Positions 63,364 to 64,000 of a stretch of 64,000 nt of DNA are shown here, piece by piece. This DNA comes from Hydractinia symbiolongicarpus. Lineage: Eukaryota > Cnidaria > Hydrozoa > Anthoathecata > Hydractiniidae. The notes under the pieces are model-generated. The model worked only from the letters and a program-made list of their open reading frames with translations, did no database searches and was not told the origin of the DNA. The stretch spans positions 7,256,001 to 7,320,000 of the forward strand of contig NC_079880.1 in the NCBI RefSeq assembly GCF_029227915.1, given 5' to 3'. Both the position numbers and the translations under genes were made by a program. Every line of letters begins with the position of its first letter. Within the stretch, counting starts at the first letter, position 1.

Positions 63364-64000
63364 TGAAGCGCTACCACAGCGCCCAGTATTATCGCTGAGT
63401 GTCGTTAATCAAGTCAAATTAAGAAGAATGTTATTTCTTGGAAACCAATTGTCTCACTTATAACATTTATAAGGTCACAGTCCAAAGGATTGGTTCCAAA
63501 GTAAAAATGACTTATTTATATAAATTTTTAAATGAAGCGCTACCACAGCGCCCAGTTTAATCGCTGAGTTCCGGCAATCACGTCAAATTAAGAAGAATGT
63601 TATTTCTTGGAGCCCAATTGTCTCATTTATCACATTTATAAGGTCATAGTCCAAAATCAGTTCAATTAAGTCCCACAGTCAATCGTTTAACTTTTAAAAG
63701 CGATACAACTTAGTAATATCGGAAAAAATCCCTAAATACATGTTGGTACGAATATGTGACGCAACTGTTGTAGTTGAAACGGACTGACACCGTTAGAAAG
63801 TCAATAAAATGTAGTATTTGAAACTGTCTTGATATCTTCAGCGCGCGCTAAGGGCTAGGATTGGTCCCACAGTAAAAATTGACTTATTTATCTAAAATTT
63901 TAAATGAAGCGCTACCACAGCGCCCAGTATAATCGCTGAGTTTCGGCAATCATGTCAAACTAAGAAGAATGTTATTTCTTGGAGTCCAATTGTCTCACTT
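63364..64000 (+). repeat. 913-bp HOR, second copy, cut by the window edge
   Basis: The truncated monomer 63364-63532 (junction at about 63,486) is followed by monomers at 63533 and 63905, each 913 bp after its counterpart at 62451, 62620 and 62992. Only a few base changes separate the copies, for example GATTGGTTCC for GATTGGTCCC. The array continues beyond base 64,000. Confidence 0.85.

Larger units (their letters stand above)
1..64000 (+). repeat. Satellite DNA array, ~372-bp monomer, ~175 tandem copies, both ends open
   Basis: The anchor TGAAGCGCTA (or a close variant) recurs about every 372 bases through the whole window: 11, 384, 756, 1129, 1501, 1872 at the left and 62992, 63364, 63533, 63905 at the right. 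Almost every spacing falls between 361 and 375 bp. The exceptions are 170, 169, 169, 290 and 456 bp. All copies read in the same direction, and I saw no inverted block and no intervening unique sequence. Conserved words in nearly every copy include GGCAATCA, TGTCAAATTAAGA, TTCAATTAAGTCCCAC, GTTGGTACGAATATG and GGCTAGGATTGG. Such homogenised tandem DNA is typical of eukaryotic centromeric, pericentromeric or subtelomeric heterochromatin. I do not recognise the family, and strand is arbitrary. Confidence 0.98.

Noticed and set aside
1-64000. CRISPR array or prokaryotic repeat system
   Set aside because: The repeat is 372 bp with no variable spacers between short conserved repeats. Variation is spread along the whole unit and no cas-like genes are present.
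1-64000. Known satellites: human alpha (171 bp), Drosophila 359-bp, Tribolium ~360-bp
   Set aside because: The period does not fit alpha satellite, and the words I can read do not match what I remember of the insect satellites. Similar length alone is not evidence, and a database search would be needed to settle the family.

Overview
The window is one continuous satellite DNA array. A unit of about 372 bp is repeated head to tail from base 1 to base 64,000, always in the same orientation. Using the shared 10-mer TGAAGCGCTA and its variants as an anchor, I placed about 175 successive unit starts by eye (first at 11, last at 63,905). Both window edges fall inside the array. I found no credible protein gene, tRNA, rRNA, CRISPR array, transposon, telomere repeat or unique sequence. 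The short open frames of 60 to 88 codons are the same stretch of repeat read again and again.

This is eukaryotic constitutive heterochromatin of the centromeric, pericentromeric or subtelomeric kind. I do not recognise the monomer as a named satellite family and cannot name the species. One hand-counted monomer (4107-4478) is about 37% GC and holds 16 CpGs, which is not depleted. That argues weakly against a heavily methylated vertebrate-type genome and fits an invertebrate or another lightly methylated lineage.

Layout: monomers fall into recurring types marked by indels and diagnostic bases. Most are 371-375 bp. About 29 units of 361-363 bp, between 4.5 and 48.6 kb, lack the 11 bp ATACATGTTGG. 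A 374-bp type carries GTTAAAAAGTGAC near its end. A type with GAATAAAGCG or GAATAAATCG at the anchor appears only after 43.3 kb.

The types are assembled into higher-order repeats (HORs) of changing size. From left to right: long-offset copies of 2,586 and 3,316 bp (3.7-10.8 kb); a 733-bp dimer x3 (10.05-12.25 kb); 2,573-bp copies (13.8-17.9 kb); a 1,490-bp tetramer x2, apparently identical (21.05-24.03 kb); a 1,478-bp tetramer x3 (29.6-33.9 kb) inside a 7,767-bp 21-monomer period (24.6-38 kb); a 1,481-bp tetramer x2 (37.7-40.7 kb); copies about 4.83 and 5.65 kb apart (41.4-50.9 kb); a 2,236-bp hexamer x2 (50.0-54.3 kb); a 2,231-bp hexamer of about 1.7 copies (53.9-57.7 kb); a 746-bp dimer x2 (58.3-59.8 kb); and a 913-bp unit with a truncated 169-bp monomer (62.45 kb to the right edge).

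Three kinds of break in the 372-bp rhythm stand out. An 828-bp duplication joins two non-equivalent points of the monomer at 48,338/48,339. A 290-bp monomer lies at 60,501. Three 169-170-bp monomers, at 61,536, 62,451 and 63,364, share one internal deletion junction. Together with a probable conversion tract at about 35,433-35,669, these record repeated unequal exchange, local duplication and conversion. All comparisons were made by eye.
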